Shown here piece after piece: positions 49,741 through 59,274 of a stretch of 64,000 bases of DNA. The stretch is from contig PUXW01000015.1 in NCBI GenBank assembly GCA_009659925.1, positions 1 to 64,000 of the forward strand, given 5' to 3'. Both the position numbers and the translations under genes were made by a program. A model generated the notes under the pieces. The model was not told the origin of the DNA. It did no database searches and saw only the letters and a list, made by a program, of their open reading frames with translations. Positions within the stretch are counted from its first letter, which is position 1. Every line of letters begins with the position of its first letter. Source of the DNA: Nitratiruptor sp. GTDB lineage: Bacteria; Campylobacterota; Campylobacteria; Campylobacterales; Nitratiruptoraceae.

Positions 49741-49791
49741 TGATGGCTTATGCTCTCTATAGGCAAAGCTTATCTTTCCAAAGGAGTTGTG

Positions 49792-50436
49792 ATGAAGCTG
49801 GGCTTCTTGGTCGACCTCAACCTCTGTATGGGGTGTAAAGGGTGTGAGGTAGCGTGTAAGGTAGAAAACCAAGTACCGCTTTACAGCTGGCGGCTCCGGG
49901 TCAAATATGTCGATGTAGGGGTCTACCCCGAGACGAAGAGGACCTATACCCCCTTGCGCTGCAACCACTGTGAAGATGCCCCTTGTGAGCGGATCTGTCC
50001 GGTGAGCGCCCTCCACTATCTCGAAAATGGGATCGTCAATATCGACAAAGAGCGCTGTATCGGCTGTGCCGGATGTATGATGGCTTGCCCCTATGGAGCC
50101 ATCTACATGGATCCCGTTACCAACACCGCCGACAAGTGTACCTACTGTGCCCATCGGGTGGCCAGTTCCATGATGCCTGCATGTGTGGTAGCCTGTCCGG
50201 TGGAGGCCAACATCTTTGGCGATCTGGACGATCCCACGAGCCACATCTCCCAATATATCATGCGCCACCAGAAGGATGGAGGGGTACGGGTCCGCAAGCC
50301 AGAGAAGAATACCCATCCCAAACACTTCTATGTCGGTGGGGGAGAGGTCCATCTCAACCCATTGGCAAGTAAACGGGAGGAGGGGTACAACCTCTTCAAC
50401 AAAATCACCCATCTCGACCACATAGGAGGCCACTGA
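49792..50436 (+). CDS. 4Fe-4S electron-transfer subunit of a CISM molybdoenzyme (PsrB/DmsB/SoeB-like)
   Basis: CMGCKGCEVACK, CNHCEDAPCERICP, CIGCAGCMMACPYGA, CTYCAHR...CVVACPVEA. Confidence 0.92.
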   Translation: MKLGFLVDLNLCMGCKGCEVACKVENQVPLYSWRLRVKYVDVGVYPETKRTYTPLRCNHCEDAPCERICPVSALHYLENGIVNIDKERCIGCAGCMMACPYGAIYMDPVTNTADKCTYCAHRVASSMMPACVVACPVEANIFGDLDDPTSHISQYIMRHQKDGGVRVRKPEKNTHPKHFYVGGGEVHLNPLASKREEGYNLFNKITHLDHIGGH

Positions 50437-51398
50437 TGGTAGAGCATACAGTCGCGGCGACCAACGCCATCGTCACCCTCGACGTGCCTATTCCCCAAGT
50501 TATCTGGGGTTGGATGATCACCTTGAACATGTGGGCCAAGAGTATCGGTACCGGAGTGGTCCTAGTAGGAGCCTATCTACTGGCCCGCCATGGACGGGAG
50601 GTTGGTGAGAGCGTGAAGATTTGGATGCCCATCATCTCCTTCATCTTCCTCAACATCTTCCTCCTTTTTACCCTCCTCGACTTGCACCAGCCCCTGCGGA
50701 TGTGGCACATTTTCGTCTACCCCCATTGGAGTAGCGCCATTACCGTGGGAGCATGGATGGCAACCCTCTTTACCGCCATCATCTTCGTAATGATGCTCAT
50801 CGCTCTGCGGAAGTTCGTCCTGGCCCATGAGGATCGGGTCCCCCGATTCTGCCGGAAATTGGCCCAGATGGAGTTCCTCAACGATGAACTGTACGACAAG
50901 CTCCTCAAAGTGGCGGTCGTCCTGGCCCTCCCCGTGACGATGTATACTGCGACGATCATGGGGGAGGCCACGGCAAGGGAGCTCTGGCAAACCCCGACCG
51001 AGCTGGTGCAAATGCTCCTGGCCGCCATCTTGACTGGGAGTGCAGTCTATTTGATCATCGGACAGAAGTGGAGCTACGAGGTGAAGCGGGATCTAGCCAT
51101 CATGCTGGGGGTCAGTGCCTTCTTGAGTTTCGTCATCTACATGGGCGAATACTACTTTGGCCATATGAAGGCCGAAGAGGTAGCGGCCATCTTGAGCTAT
51201 GTGAAAGAGGGGCCCTATGCCGCTATGTTCTGGGCCGGTCAGTGGATCGCCTTCATCATTCCAATGGCACTGGTCTACTTTAGCCTTCGCTCCAGGAGCG
51301 CCTCGCTCCTCTTTCTTGCTGGCGTACTGGCCATTGTGGGACTTTACATCACCAAACATGTCTGGTTGATCATTCCCCAACTACTACCTCTGAGCTAA
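50436..51398 (+). CDS. NrfD/PsrC-like membrane subunit
   Basis: Polytopic; follows the Fe-S subunit with 1-nt overlap. Confidence 0.88.
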   Translation: MVEHTVAATNAIVTLDVPIPQVIWGWMITLNMWAKSIGTGVVLVGAYLLARHGREVGESVKIWMPIISFIFLNIFLLFTLLDLHQPLRMWHIFVYPHWSSAITVGAWMATLFTAIIFVMMLIALRKFVLAHEDRVPRFCRKLAQMEFLNDELYDKLLKVAVVLALPVTMYTATIMGEATARELWQTPTELVQMLLAAILTGSAVYLIIGQKWSYEVKRDLAIMLGVSAFLSFVIYMGEYYFGHMKAEEVAAILSYVKEGPYAAMFWAGQWIAFIIPMALVYFSLRSRSASLLFLAGVLAIVGLYITKHVWLIIPQLLPLS

Positions 51399-51409
51399 GG
51401 AGTGTGCAG

Positions 51410-54400
51410 ATGCGTTTTCTTGAAAGTCGACGAAACTTTTTGAAAGGGAGTGCAGCAGCCATCGCCACGGTGGCTGTGAGCAAAGGGGTCTTTAGCACCA
51501 TTGCTCAGGCAAGCTCCCATGAGGAAGGGGGCTTTAGCAACACTCCAAAGAGCCTCTCCTTCTATCCCCCCCTCGAAGAGTGGGACGATTTTAAAGAGCT
51601 GGATGGGAATGACTGGAAACGGGGTGGTATTGATCGCAAGGGTGTCCAGAGCGAAGAGAACCCAGATGGGATCTACGTCAACGAGTATGTGATCGTCCCA
51701 ACGGTGTGTAGCAACTGCGAGGCTGGATGTGGTCTGACCGCCTGGGTGGACAAGAAGAGCCTCGTAGTCAAGAAGTACATGGGGAACCCGCTCCATACTG
51801 GAAGCCGGGGCCGCAACTGCGCCAAGGGGTATGGGGCTTGGAGTCAGATGTACGATCCCGATCGCATCCCCTTCCCGCTCCGCCGAGCTCCTGGAAGCAA
51901 GCGGGGTGAGGGCAAGTGGGTCCGGGTCACTTGGGACGATGCGATGAAGGAGATTGGGGCCAAAATCCGCGAACTCCTGGAGCAGGGGGACGAGGAGGCG
52001 AAGAAGCAGTTCATCTACCATGTGGGACGGCCCAATGAGAACGGCTTTGGAGCCCGCCTCCCCCATACCCTAGGCTTCGACGGCTACGATTCTCACACCA
52101 ACATCTGTAGTGCTGGAGCCCGCCAAGGGTCGATCCAGTGGGCCAACGACGATAGGAACTCCCCCGACTGGGCCAACGCCAAGCTCATCTTCCTCCAATC
52201 TTCCCATGCCGCCGATGCGGGTCACTACTTCCAGCAAAGTGCCGGGCTCATTGCCGACGCCAGAAAGAAGGGGGCCAAGCTGGTGGTCATCGATCCCCGC
52301 CTCTCCAACTCTGCAGGTATGGCCGATTTGTGGCTTCCCTTGTGGCCTGGAACGGAAGCGGCCCTCTACCTCTGGTTGGCTAACCGCATCCTCCACGAGA
52401 AGGGTAGGAATGGGGAGGATCTGGTCGATCACGACTTCGTGCGCAACTGGGTCAACTGGAAGAAGTTGATGCGCAACAAGGAGTACCTCAACTTCATCAA
52501 AGAGCGCGGTTACATCCAGAACCTCCCTGAAGATGAGAGCTATGAGAGTTTCATCCAGCTCCTCAAAGAGCTCTACGCCCCCTATACCACCGAGTTTGTC
52601 GTAAAAGAGTGTAAGATCGAGGGGCAAGAGTACAAACTAGAGCAGCTTTGGGAGATGTTCATCGACGCGGGGGATCGGATTGCCACCTATCTCTGGCGGG
52701 CTGGAACCATCGGACACCGGGGAGGTTGGATGAATACCCGGGCCGGATTCTTGCCCTTGGCCCTTCGGGGAGCGTTGCGGGGAGATGTTGGTGGGGTAAG
52801 CTGGCACCACTGGCACAAGGCGAGTGTGAACGGCAAGTGGTTCAAAGCGACCCTCTCCAATGGGAAGAAACCTCCCAAAGTGACGGTCTGGAACGAATAT
52901 CCTTGGCCTCCTGAGTATCCCCTCTCCACCTATGAGATGAGTTTCCTGCTCCCCCATTTGCTCATGGATGAGGAGTGGAAGAGGAAGTGGCGAGCCAAAG
53001 GATTCAAGATCCCATCCCGCCTCAAGGTCTGGGTCCCCAGGATGTACAACCCAGTCTGGATCAACCCCGACGGGTTCCGCTGGATCGAGGCCCTCAAACG
53101 GGAGGATCTCATCGAACTGAGCTTCAACCTCTCCCCAACATGGAGCGAGACCAACTGGTATTGCGACTATGTCCTCCCTACGGGGCTGGCAGGAGAGCGC
53201 CACGACCAGCAGAGTGAACCGACGAAACCTGAGAAGTGGGTAGCCTTCCGTCAACCAGCCCTCCGGGTCGCTTTGGAGAAGATGGGTTGGAAACCCAAGG
53301 ATCCTACCCGAGCCACCTTGGAGGCCCACATGAAGGCGGGGCTTGGAGAGATCTGGGAGGAGATCGAGTTTTGGGCCAACCTCATGGTCCACTATGTCGA
53401 TCCGGATGGCAAACTTGGGGTCAAGCAGTACTGGGCCAGCAAGGAGGATCCCAGCAGGGCCATTACAATCCCCGAGTTCTATCAAGCGGCCTTTAGCCTC
53501 TTGCCCAACCTCAAAAAGGCGGCTGAGGCGGCCTATCCCAACAGCAAGTATCCATGCTATGAGTTCATGCGGGATCGGGGCGCCTTCACCGAAGAGACCA
53601 ACATCTACAAGCCCCAGGAGCGAGAGGTCGCCTTCGATGGAGAGCACTACATTGTCCACGGCCACAAATATCCCAAGGACGAGGTGATCATCGACGAAGA
53701 TGGGGTCCTCTGGGTTGAGCACCATGGCCGCCGCAAATCGATTGGGGTCAAAATTGGCGATAAGATCTACCAGGGCTTCCATACCCCCGACAAGCGGCTA
53801 GATTTCTTCGTCGATTGGTTGGTAGAGTACCGCTGGCCCGAGTACGCCATTCCCATCTACCCACGCAACGCCAAAGAGCGCCAGGAGATGGTCCATCTGG
53901 TCACCCAGGTCCACCACGACTACATGCAAGGGGCCAACGAGTTTGCCCTCAATACCATCTACCGCCTCCCCTACATGATCCACACCCGCAGCGTCAACTC
54001 CAAGCACCTGATGGAGATCAGCGTCAACCACAACCCCATCTGGATCCATACCAGTGACGCCAAGCGGCTCGGGATCAAGCGGGGAGACAAGATTCGGGTC
54101 AAGATCGTCGATACCCTCAGCGGTCTCGAGAGTGGCTATTTCGTCGCTATGGCGGTTCCAACCGAAGCTACAAGACCTGGCGTCTTGGCCTGTAGCCACC
54201 ATGCTGGACGCTGGAAGTTGAAAAATGCCGTCGAAATTCCCGGGTTCCAGCACCGCTTGGGAGTCTTGGGATTGGGTGCTCCCTTGTACAAGATGAGCAT
54301 GGATGGCAAGATCGGAAAGATGCGGGCCAAGGAGGGAATCGACAAGGGGCTTAAAAAGCGGCCTGAGACCTGGCAGTTCAAGGATATCAACAAGGATTTG

Positions 54401-54712
54401 GAGCATATCTGGTGGGATGGGCTCACTGGAACCTGGCAAAATGCCGTGGCCCCAGTCCATCCAGATCCAATCGCTGGCAACCATGCATGGCACCACAAGG
54501 TGATCATCGAGAAGGCTAAGCCCACCGACCGGTTTGGCGATGTCTATGTGAATTACGAAAACAACTTCAAGATCTACCAGGCTTGGCGGGATAAGTTGAC
54601 GAGACCTTTGACGGCCGATCTCAAATACCGCCGTCCAATGCATATGCCTCGCCCTGCCGTTCCTTTAAGCGAAGAGGCCTACCGCAACCCGATGTACAAA
54701 GGAGAGGCCTAG
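51410..54712 (+). CDS. Molybdopterin-dependent oxidoreductase catalytic subunit (DMSO reductase superfamily), Tat-exported
   Basis: Tat motif SRRNFLKG; 4Fe-4S CSNCEAGCG...GRNCAKG; C-terminal molydopterin-binding ACSHHAGRW; about 1100 aa. Confidence 0.93.
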   Translation: MRFLESRRNFLKGSAAAIATVAVSKGVFSTIAQASSHEEGGFSNTPKSLSFYPPLEEWDDFKELDGNDWKRGGIDRKGVQSEENPDGIYVNEYVIVPTVCSNCEAGCGLTAWVDKKSLVVKKYMGNPLHTGSRGRNCAKGYGAWSQMYDPDRIPFPLRRAPGSKRGEGKWVRVTWDDAMKEIGAKIRELLEQGDEEAKKQFIYHVGRPNENGFGARLPHTLGFDGYDSHTNICSAGARQGSIQWANDDRNSPDWANAKLIFLQSSHAADAGHYFQQSAGLIADARKKGAKLVVIDPRLSNSAGMADLWLPLWPGTEAALYLWLANRILHEKGRNGEDLVDHDFVRNWVNWKKLMRNKEYLNFIKERGYIQNLPEDESYESFIQLLKELYAPYTTEFVVKECKIEGQEYKLEQLWEMFIDAGDRIATYLWRAGTIGHRGGWMNTRAGFLPLALRGALRGDVGGVSWHHWHKASVNGKWFKATLSNGKKPPKVTVWNEYPWPPEYPLSTYEMSFLLPHLLMDEEWKRKWRAKGFKIPSRLKVWVPRMYNPVWINPDGFRWIEALKREDLIELSFNLSPTWSETNWYCDYVLPTGLAGERHDQQSEPTKPEKWVAFRQPALRVALEKMGWKPKDPTRATLEAHMKAGLGEIWEEIEFWANLMVHYVDPDGKLGVKQYWASKEDPSRAITIPEFYQAAFSLLPNLKKAAEAAYPNSKYPCYEFMRDRGAFTEETNIYKPQEREVAFDGEHYIVHGHKYPKDEVIIDEDGVLWVEHHGRRKSIGVKIGDKIYQGFHTPDKRLDFFVDWLVEYRWPEYAIPIYPRNAKERQEMVHLVTQVHHDYMQGANEFALNTIYRLPYMIHTRSVNSKHLMEISVNHNPIWIHTSDAKRLGIKRGDKIRVKIVDTLSGLESGYFVAMAVPTEATRPGVLACSHHAGRWKLKNAVEIPGFQHRLGVLGLGAPLYKMSMDGKIGKMRAKEGIDKGLKKRPETWQFKDINKDLEHIWWDGLTGTWQNAVAPVHPDPIAGNHAWHHKVIIEKAKPTDRFGDVYVNYENNFKIYQAWRDKLTRPLTADLKYRRPMHMPRPAVPLSEEAYRNPMYKGEA

Positions 54713-54730
54713 GTCCCGTGGGGGCCTAGG

Positions 54731-55087
54731 CTACATGGGATCGGTGAGATCGTACTCTTCGTCGTAGCGCTCTATATTTTGCTCCTCGGCGGAGAGGTAG
54801 GCCGCGATCTGCTCGATCTCCTGGTCGCTGAGCTTTTTGGCAAAGGGGCGCATCATATCGGCCCTAGCCGAAGTTCGCTGGCCATCCCGATAGGCTTTGA
54901 GTTGGGCGATCAGGTAGTCTTTGGGTTTGCCGGCCAATTTGGGGAAGGTATTGGTCCCCACCCCGCCGATCCCGTGGCATCCATAGCAGCCAAGCCGATT
55001 GAAGAGTCGCTCCCCTTGGATAGCCTCCGCCTCCTTCCCAAAGAGGAGTGAGGCAAGGAGCAGGGTTCCCACAATGATCCTTCCCAT
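54731..55087 (-). CDS. c-type cytochrome (cytochrome c553-like)
   Basis: Signal peptide; CYGCH haem motif; distal Met region DMMRPFAKKLSDQEIEQIAAYLS. Confidence 0.92.
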   Translation of the reverse strand: MGRIIVGTLLLASLLFGKEAEAIQGERLFNRLGCYGCHGIGGVGTNTFPKLAGKPKDYLIAQLKAYRDGQRTSARADMMRPFAKKLSDQEIEQIAAYLSAEEQNIERYDEEYDLTDPM

Positions 55088-55156
55088 CTTCTTCTCCTTT
55101 CAAGAAGAATTAAAGTGAGTTAGCCTATCATACAACATCATCGAAAAGGATCGCAA

Positions 55157-55762
55157 ATGGAGGAGCGTCGGGCCTATTACGGTCTCTTGTCCCGGATCTT
55201 CATCGCCGAGATGGATGGCCATACCCTGGCCAAGATCGAGAAGCTACCCAACTTCAAGGAGCTCTTCCCCACCTATTACAGCTGGGAGGAGCGCCAACGG
55301 CGCAGCCGCTACAAGTTGATCAACGAGCTTTTGAATGTGGACTACACCGATATCGCCATCATGCACCTCATTCCATATGAGAGCTTCTATCTCCGGGAGG
55401 ATGGGATGATTGAAAGTGGCGGGGCCAATCCGGTCATTCAAATCTACAACGACTTCGGCTTTCGTGTCGATCTGGACCGGGCTAGGGTAGTGAGTGGAGA
55501 CCATATCGGCGTGGAACTGGAGTTCATGGAGATGTTGGCCAGGGCAACCCTTGAAGCCCGAGAGGCTGGGGACGAGGAGGCTATTGGAGCCCTTTTGGAG
55601 CAGCAAAAGAGCTTCTTGCAAGAGCACCTCCTCCAATTTGCCCCCCTCTACCTCATCAATGTAGCCGAGCAGGCCCGCACCCCCTTTTACAAAGATAGCG
55701 CCAAATTGGCTCTAGAGTTCCTGCTGGAAGATTACGAGTATTTGTGTGAGATGGTCTCTTAG
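55157..55762 (+). CDS. TorD/DmsD-family molybdoenzyme chaperone
   Basis: EERRAYYGLLSRIF..., GDHIGVELEFMEMLA, LLQFAPLYLINVAEQARTPFYKDSAKLALEFL. Confidence 0.85.
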   Translation: MEERRAYYGLLSRIFIAEMDGHTLAKIEKLPNFKELFPTYYSWEERQRRSRYKLINELLNVDYTDIAIMHLIPYESFYLREDGMIESGGANPVIQIYNDFGFRVDLDRARVVSGDHIGVELEFMEMLARATLEAREAGDEEAIGALLEQQKSFLQEHLLQFAPLYLINVAEQARTPFYKDSAKLALEFLLEDYEYLCEMVS

Positions 55763-55771
55763 GAGGGGCTG

Positions 55772-56815
55772 GTGATCGGGGTCGATGGAGGGCGTTGTGT
55801 TCGTTACCATGCCAAGGGAAGCTCGTGTGATCGGTGTGCCCAGTGGTGCCCTGTGGAGGCAATAGAGATTGGTCCAGGCCAGCTGCGCATCCTCCCAGAG
55901 TGTATCGATTGTGGGGTGTGTATGGGGGCGTGTCCCAGTGAAGCCCTCTTTCTTCCCGGCTTTTCGCCTCTTGAGTTCCTCTTGGACTTTTTGCAAAGTG
56001 GGCAGGATCTTATCTCGTGTAGAGTCAATTCCCTCTGTCTGGCTGGGCTCCACGTGGAGTACCTCATCGCCGCAGGATCGGTGCGAAGGGTTGTTCTCGA
56101 TATCGGCCATTGTCGAGAGTGCTCTATCGGGGCCAAGGCTTTGCCCCTGATCGAAGGCAACGTAGCCGAGGCCAACTACATCTTGGAGACGATCGAAGGG
56201 GAGCGGATCGAAATGGAAGAGCTCGCCCTTGAAGGTGGGCCGGAGCGACGCCGCTTCTTGGAGCTCTTCTCGGCAAAGGGGCTCGCCCGAGTTCGCCACA
56301 ATCTGGACCATGGCGATGGCCTGCATGTGGCCCTCGATTCTGAAGGGATTCAGAAGATCCGCCAGAAGGAGCCTCCTCCTAAGCGTAAGCTCCTACTTGC
56401 CATCTTGGAGCAAAAGGGGCCGCTCCAGGAGTACAAGTACCTCGAAAATGAACACCTCACCTTCATCAGCGACAAGGAGATCGACGAGAGCTGTGACAAC
56501 TGCTCCTTGTGCTATCGGATCTGTCCCACTGGAGCTTTGGCTACCGATAGGCGCCAGAGTCAAATCCTCTTTGAATCCCGCTTGTGTCTGCGCTGCCACC
56601 TGTGTCACGACGTGTGTCCCATCGATGCCATCCATTTGAGCCGCTACTTCGATACCCAGGATCTCTTTGAGCCCCGGGCCAAACCCTTGGCCACCTTCGA
56701 GGTTCTCCCTTGTGAGGATTGCGGGAGTCCCTTCACCTATCTCGGCGGCTCCAAATTGTGTCCCCGCTGTCAAGCCGAAGAGGATGGGGCCCGGGAACTG
56801 TGGGGGCTGGCATGA
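55772..56815 (+). CDS. Multi-cluster 4Fe-4S ferredoxin-like protein
   Basis: CDRCAQWCP, CIDCGVCMGACP, CDNCSLCYRICP, CLRCHLCHDVCP, then CEDCGSPF...CPRC. Confidence 0.88.
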   Translation: MIGVDGGRCVRYHAKGSSCDRCAQWCPVEAIEIGPGQLRILPECIDCGVCMGACPSEALFLPGFSPLEFLLDFLQSGQDLISCRVNSLCLAGLHVEYLIAAGSVRRVVLDIGHCRECSIGAKALPLIEGNVAEANYILETIEGERIEMEELALEGGPERRRFLELFSAKGLARVRHNLDHGDGLHVALDSEGIQKIRQKEPPPKRKLLLAILEQKGPLQEYKYLENEHLTFISDKEIDESCDNCSLCYRICPTGALATDRRQSQILFESRLCLRCHLCHDVCPIDAIHLSRYFDTQDLFEPRAKPLATFEVLPCEDCGSPFTYLGGSKLCPRCQAEEDGARELWGLA

Positions 56816-57162
56816 AGTTGCTCATTGCCGTAGCCGGAGAGGCGGTCTTTGGTAAGCCCCTCATCAGCGTGGTGAATCAAGAGCTCGACGAGGGAGCGAT
56901 GGCTATCGGCATCAACATCGCTCCCAGCGACTTCGAGCGTTTTATCTCGGGCTTACCCCACTCCAAGGTGGAGGCGACCATCTTCATGCCCGAGTACCAG
57001 GAGAGAGCGGCCCGCCATTTCGATCTGGCAGGGGCCCTTTTGGCCTTGATACGGCGGCCGGGAGGGGAGTTGGAGTTCATCCGCTTGCCAGAGCCGCTCC
57101 CCCTGGATGATCGGAGCCTTTTGCAGACTATCCAACAGGTAAGGGAGATCCATGGAGCTTAA
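56812..57162 (+). CDS. Small hypothetical protein co-encoded with molybdoenzyme accessory genes
   Basis: MKLLIAVAGEAVFGKPLISVVNQELDEG...; overlaps ferredoxin stop by 4 nt. Confidence 0.7.
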   Translation: MKLLIAVAGEAVFGKPLISVVNQELDEGAMAIGINIAPSDFERFISGLPHSKVEATIFMPEYQERAARHFDLAGALLALIRRPGGELEFIRLPEPLPLDDRSLLQTIQQVREIHGA

Positions 57163-57601
57163 TTTCGACAACCTCAAACAGGCCTTGAAACAGCCCCTTC
57201 AGCGGGAGGAGTCCCAGTGTGAACTGACCTGCAACGAGGGTAGCCAGGGAGAAGAGGGGAGTTTCATCGATGTAGTCCAAAAGTATATGCTCGCCCCTGC
57301 CCGCTGCGGCGTCTACTATAGCCGACTTGACATGAAAGTGATCGGACTGCGCTTCGGGGAGGATGTGCAGGTACGCCAGCGGGCCTGGATGTTGCGGGAT
57401 ATTCTGCGGGCCGTAACCTCCAAAGGGGAGCTTGAGGAGCTCTTTGCCATCATCAAGGAGGTTGGAGGGGAGAAGGTTGCCGTTTATGATGAGCTTGCCT
57501 CCCACTTCCCCCACGCCGCTCCGCTCTTCCAAAAGCACAAGGAGCGGTTTGAAGGCTTTTGCCAGGAGCTGGATCGGATCGTGGAGGAGATGGAGGAGTA
57601 G
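57152..57601 (+). CDS. Small hypothetical protein, molybdoenzyme operon 3' end
   Basis: MELNFDNLKQALKQPLQREESQCELTCNEG...; overlaps the preceding ORF. Confidence 0.7.
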   Translation: MELNFDNLKQALKQPLQREESQCELTCNEGSQGEEGSFIDVVQKYMLAPARCGVYYSRLDMKVIGLRFGEDVQVRQRAWMLRDILRAVTSKGELEELFAIIKEVGGEKVAVYDELASHFPHAAPLFQKHKERFEGFCQELDRIVEEMEE

Positions 57602-57621
57602 GGCCAGGGGGATTCTTGGCC

Positions 57622-58077
57622 TTAAAAGAGCTTGTGGGCAAGGAGATAGCAGAGTCCGGTAGAAAGGGCTGCCACCACCCCTGCCAATAGATCGTCTCCC
57701 ACCACCCCAATACCTCCAGGGAGCTGGTCTAAGCGCTTGATGAGGGAGGGTTTGGTGATGTCGAAGAGGCGAAAGAGGAGGAAGGCAACCCCAATCCAGG
57801 GCCAAGAGGTATCGGGCAGGAAGGAGATGGCCACCCAGATTCCGACGACCTCGTCGATTACGATGGAAGGATCATCGTGGAGGCCCCCTTCAGCCTCGAA
57901 GCGGTTGATCTCTTTGATGGCCACCAGACTAGTGAGCATAGCCAGGAGGAAGAGGGTACTTTGAGGTAGGAAGCGGGTGAGGAGATAACCACTGATGGCT
58001 CCCGCTAGGCTTCCCCAAGTTCCAGGGGCTTTGGGGAGTAGGCCTGTGAAACATCCAGTCAAGAAACAGCGTCTCAT
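57622..58077 (-). CDS. pgpA: Phosphatidylglycerophosphatase A
   Basis: GLLPKAPGTWGSLAG; HDDPSIVIDEVVGIW; GIGVVGDDLLAGV. Confidence 0.93.
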   Translation of the reverse strand: MRRCFLTGCFTGLLPKAPGTWGSLAGAISGYLLTRFLPQSTLFLLAMLTSLVAIKEINRFEAEGGLHDDPSIVIDEVVGIWVAISFLPDTSWPWIGVAFLLFRLFDITKPSLIKRLDQLPGGIGVVGDDLLAGVVAALSTGLCYLLAHKLF

Positions 58078-58086
58078 AGAAGCTCC

Positions 58087-59274
58087 TTAGGTGAGGGAGG
58101 TGGTCTGATAGAGTTTCATGAGCTCGATGTAAAAGTCCTCTTCGCTGTGCTGCTCCATGAGGCCCGAGTTGGGGATCAAATCGGCAAAGAGCTTTTCCAG
58201 ATTGTCGAACCGGTTGGGGAAGAGGTGGCTGAGGATGATGGCGCTGATCTCCTTGCGAACCAGCACCGCCGGAGGGAGGATCCCAAGTTCCAGGAGTTTG
58301 AGGATGGAGTCGGCGTGGTAGAAGATGTGGTGGTGGCTCCCGTGGGGGCAGGTATTGGTACTGACGAGGGTTTTGCACTCGTTGCAGTAGACGAACTCGC
58401 TGATCACATCGATTTCGATATTGATCCCCTTGAGGTTGTCGAAGATGCTCTTGAGGTTGTTGCGGTCGTAGTAGAGGTTGAGTCCGGCATGGTTCTGGCC
58501 GACTACCAGCTTGTTGCACCCGAAATTCTGGGCGACGATGGCATCAAGGATGAGTTCGTTGAAGCCGGCGAAGATATAGGTATTTTCCAAAGGAGCGATG
58601 ATGACCCGGTTTTTGGGGAGGTAGTTGCGCACAAAGTGATCTAGGATCTTATAGCGCAACTCATAGGTAAAGCGCTCCTTGGAGTAGGGTTTGAGGAGGA
58701 AGAGGACGACGAGATCGCTGTTTTCCAAGGAGAGGCGGATGAGACGCTCGTGGGCCCTATGCAGGGGCTTGGCGGCTAACATGATGGCCGAAACCCGTTT
58801 GGCTTTGAGCTCCCGCTTCTTCTTGAGGATGCACTCCTTGGTTCTGGCAACCTCCTCGAATTGGACCCAGTACTCCCCGCTTACGGCAAAGCGGCCCAAT
58901 CGCTTCAAAGTCGCTTGGACTCCAGGATGGGAAGTGTCGCTAGTGCCGTAGATGTTTTTAAGCCGCTCGGCCGGGTCGATGGGAAAGACCTCCTCCACCA
59001 CAATCTGCCCCACCCGTTTCCCCCCTTCCACGAGGTCGAGGCGGTCTCCGGGTTTGGCCTGCTGGAGGATCTCCTCGTTGCGTCGTCCGGCTGGTGCGAA
59101 GATGAAGGAGAAGGGGAAGGAGGAGCCCCGATACTCCTTGCGCTCATCCACTTCCCGAGCCTCTTTGGAGCCCATCAACTTCGTCACTGGAGCCAGGAGT
59201 CCCTCTTGGAGCAGAGCCAGGGTTGCCAGAGCTTCCCGGTCGATGAAGATGCTAGCGTTTCTTGAAGATTTCAT
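58087..59274 (-). CDS. ATP-sulfurylase-like nucleotidyltransferase (degenerate motifs)
   Basis: ATPS fold motifs AAKPLHRAHERL, VVGQNHAGLN, CNECKTLVSTNTCPHG. Confidence 0.8.
   Translation of the reverse strand: MKSSRNASIFIDREALATLALLQEGLLAPVTKLMGSKEAREVDERKEYRGSSFPFSFIFAPAGRRNEEILQQAKPGDRLDLVEGGKRVGQIVVEEVFPIDPAERLKNIYGTSDTSHPGVQATLKRLGRFAVSGEYWVQFEEVARTKECILKKKRELKAKRVSAIMLAAKPLHRAHERLIRLSLENSDLVVLFLLKPYSKERFTYELRYKILDHFVRNYLPKNRVIIAPLENTYIFAGFNELILDAIVAQNFGCNKLVVGQNHAGLNLYYDRNNLKSIFDNLKGINIEIDVISEFVYCNECKTLVSTNTCPHGSHHHIFYHADSILKLLELGILPPAVLVRKEISAIILSHLFPNRFDNLEKLFADLIPNSGLMEQHSEEDFYIELMKLYQTTSLT

Noticed and set aside
52637-53782. 381-aa minus-strand ORF antisense to molybdoenzyme
   Set aside because: Shadow frame of molybdopterin oxidoreductase
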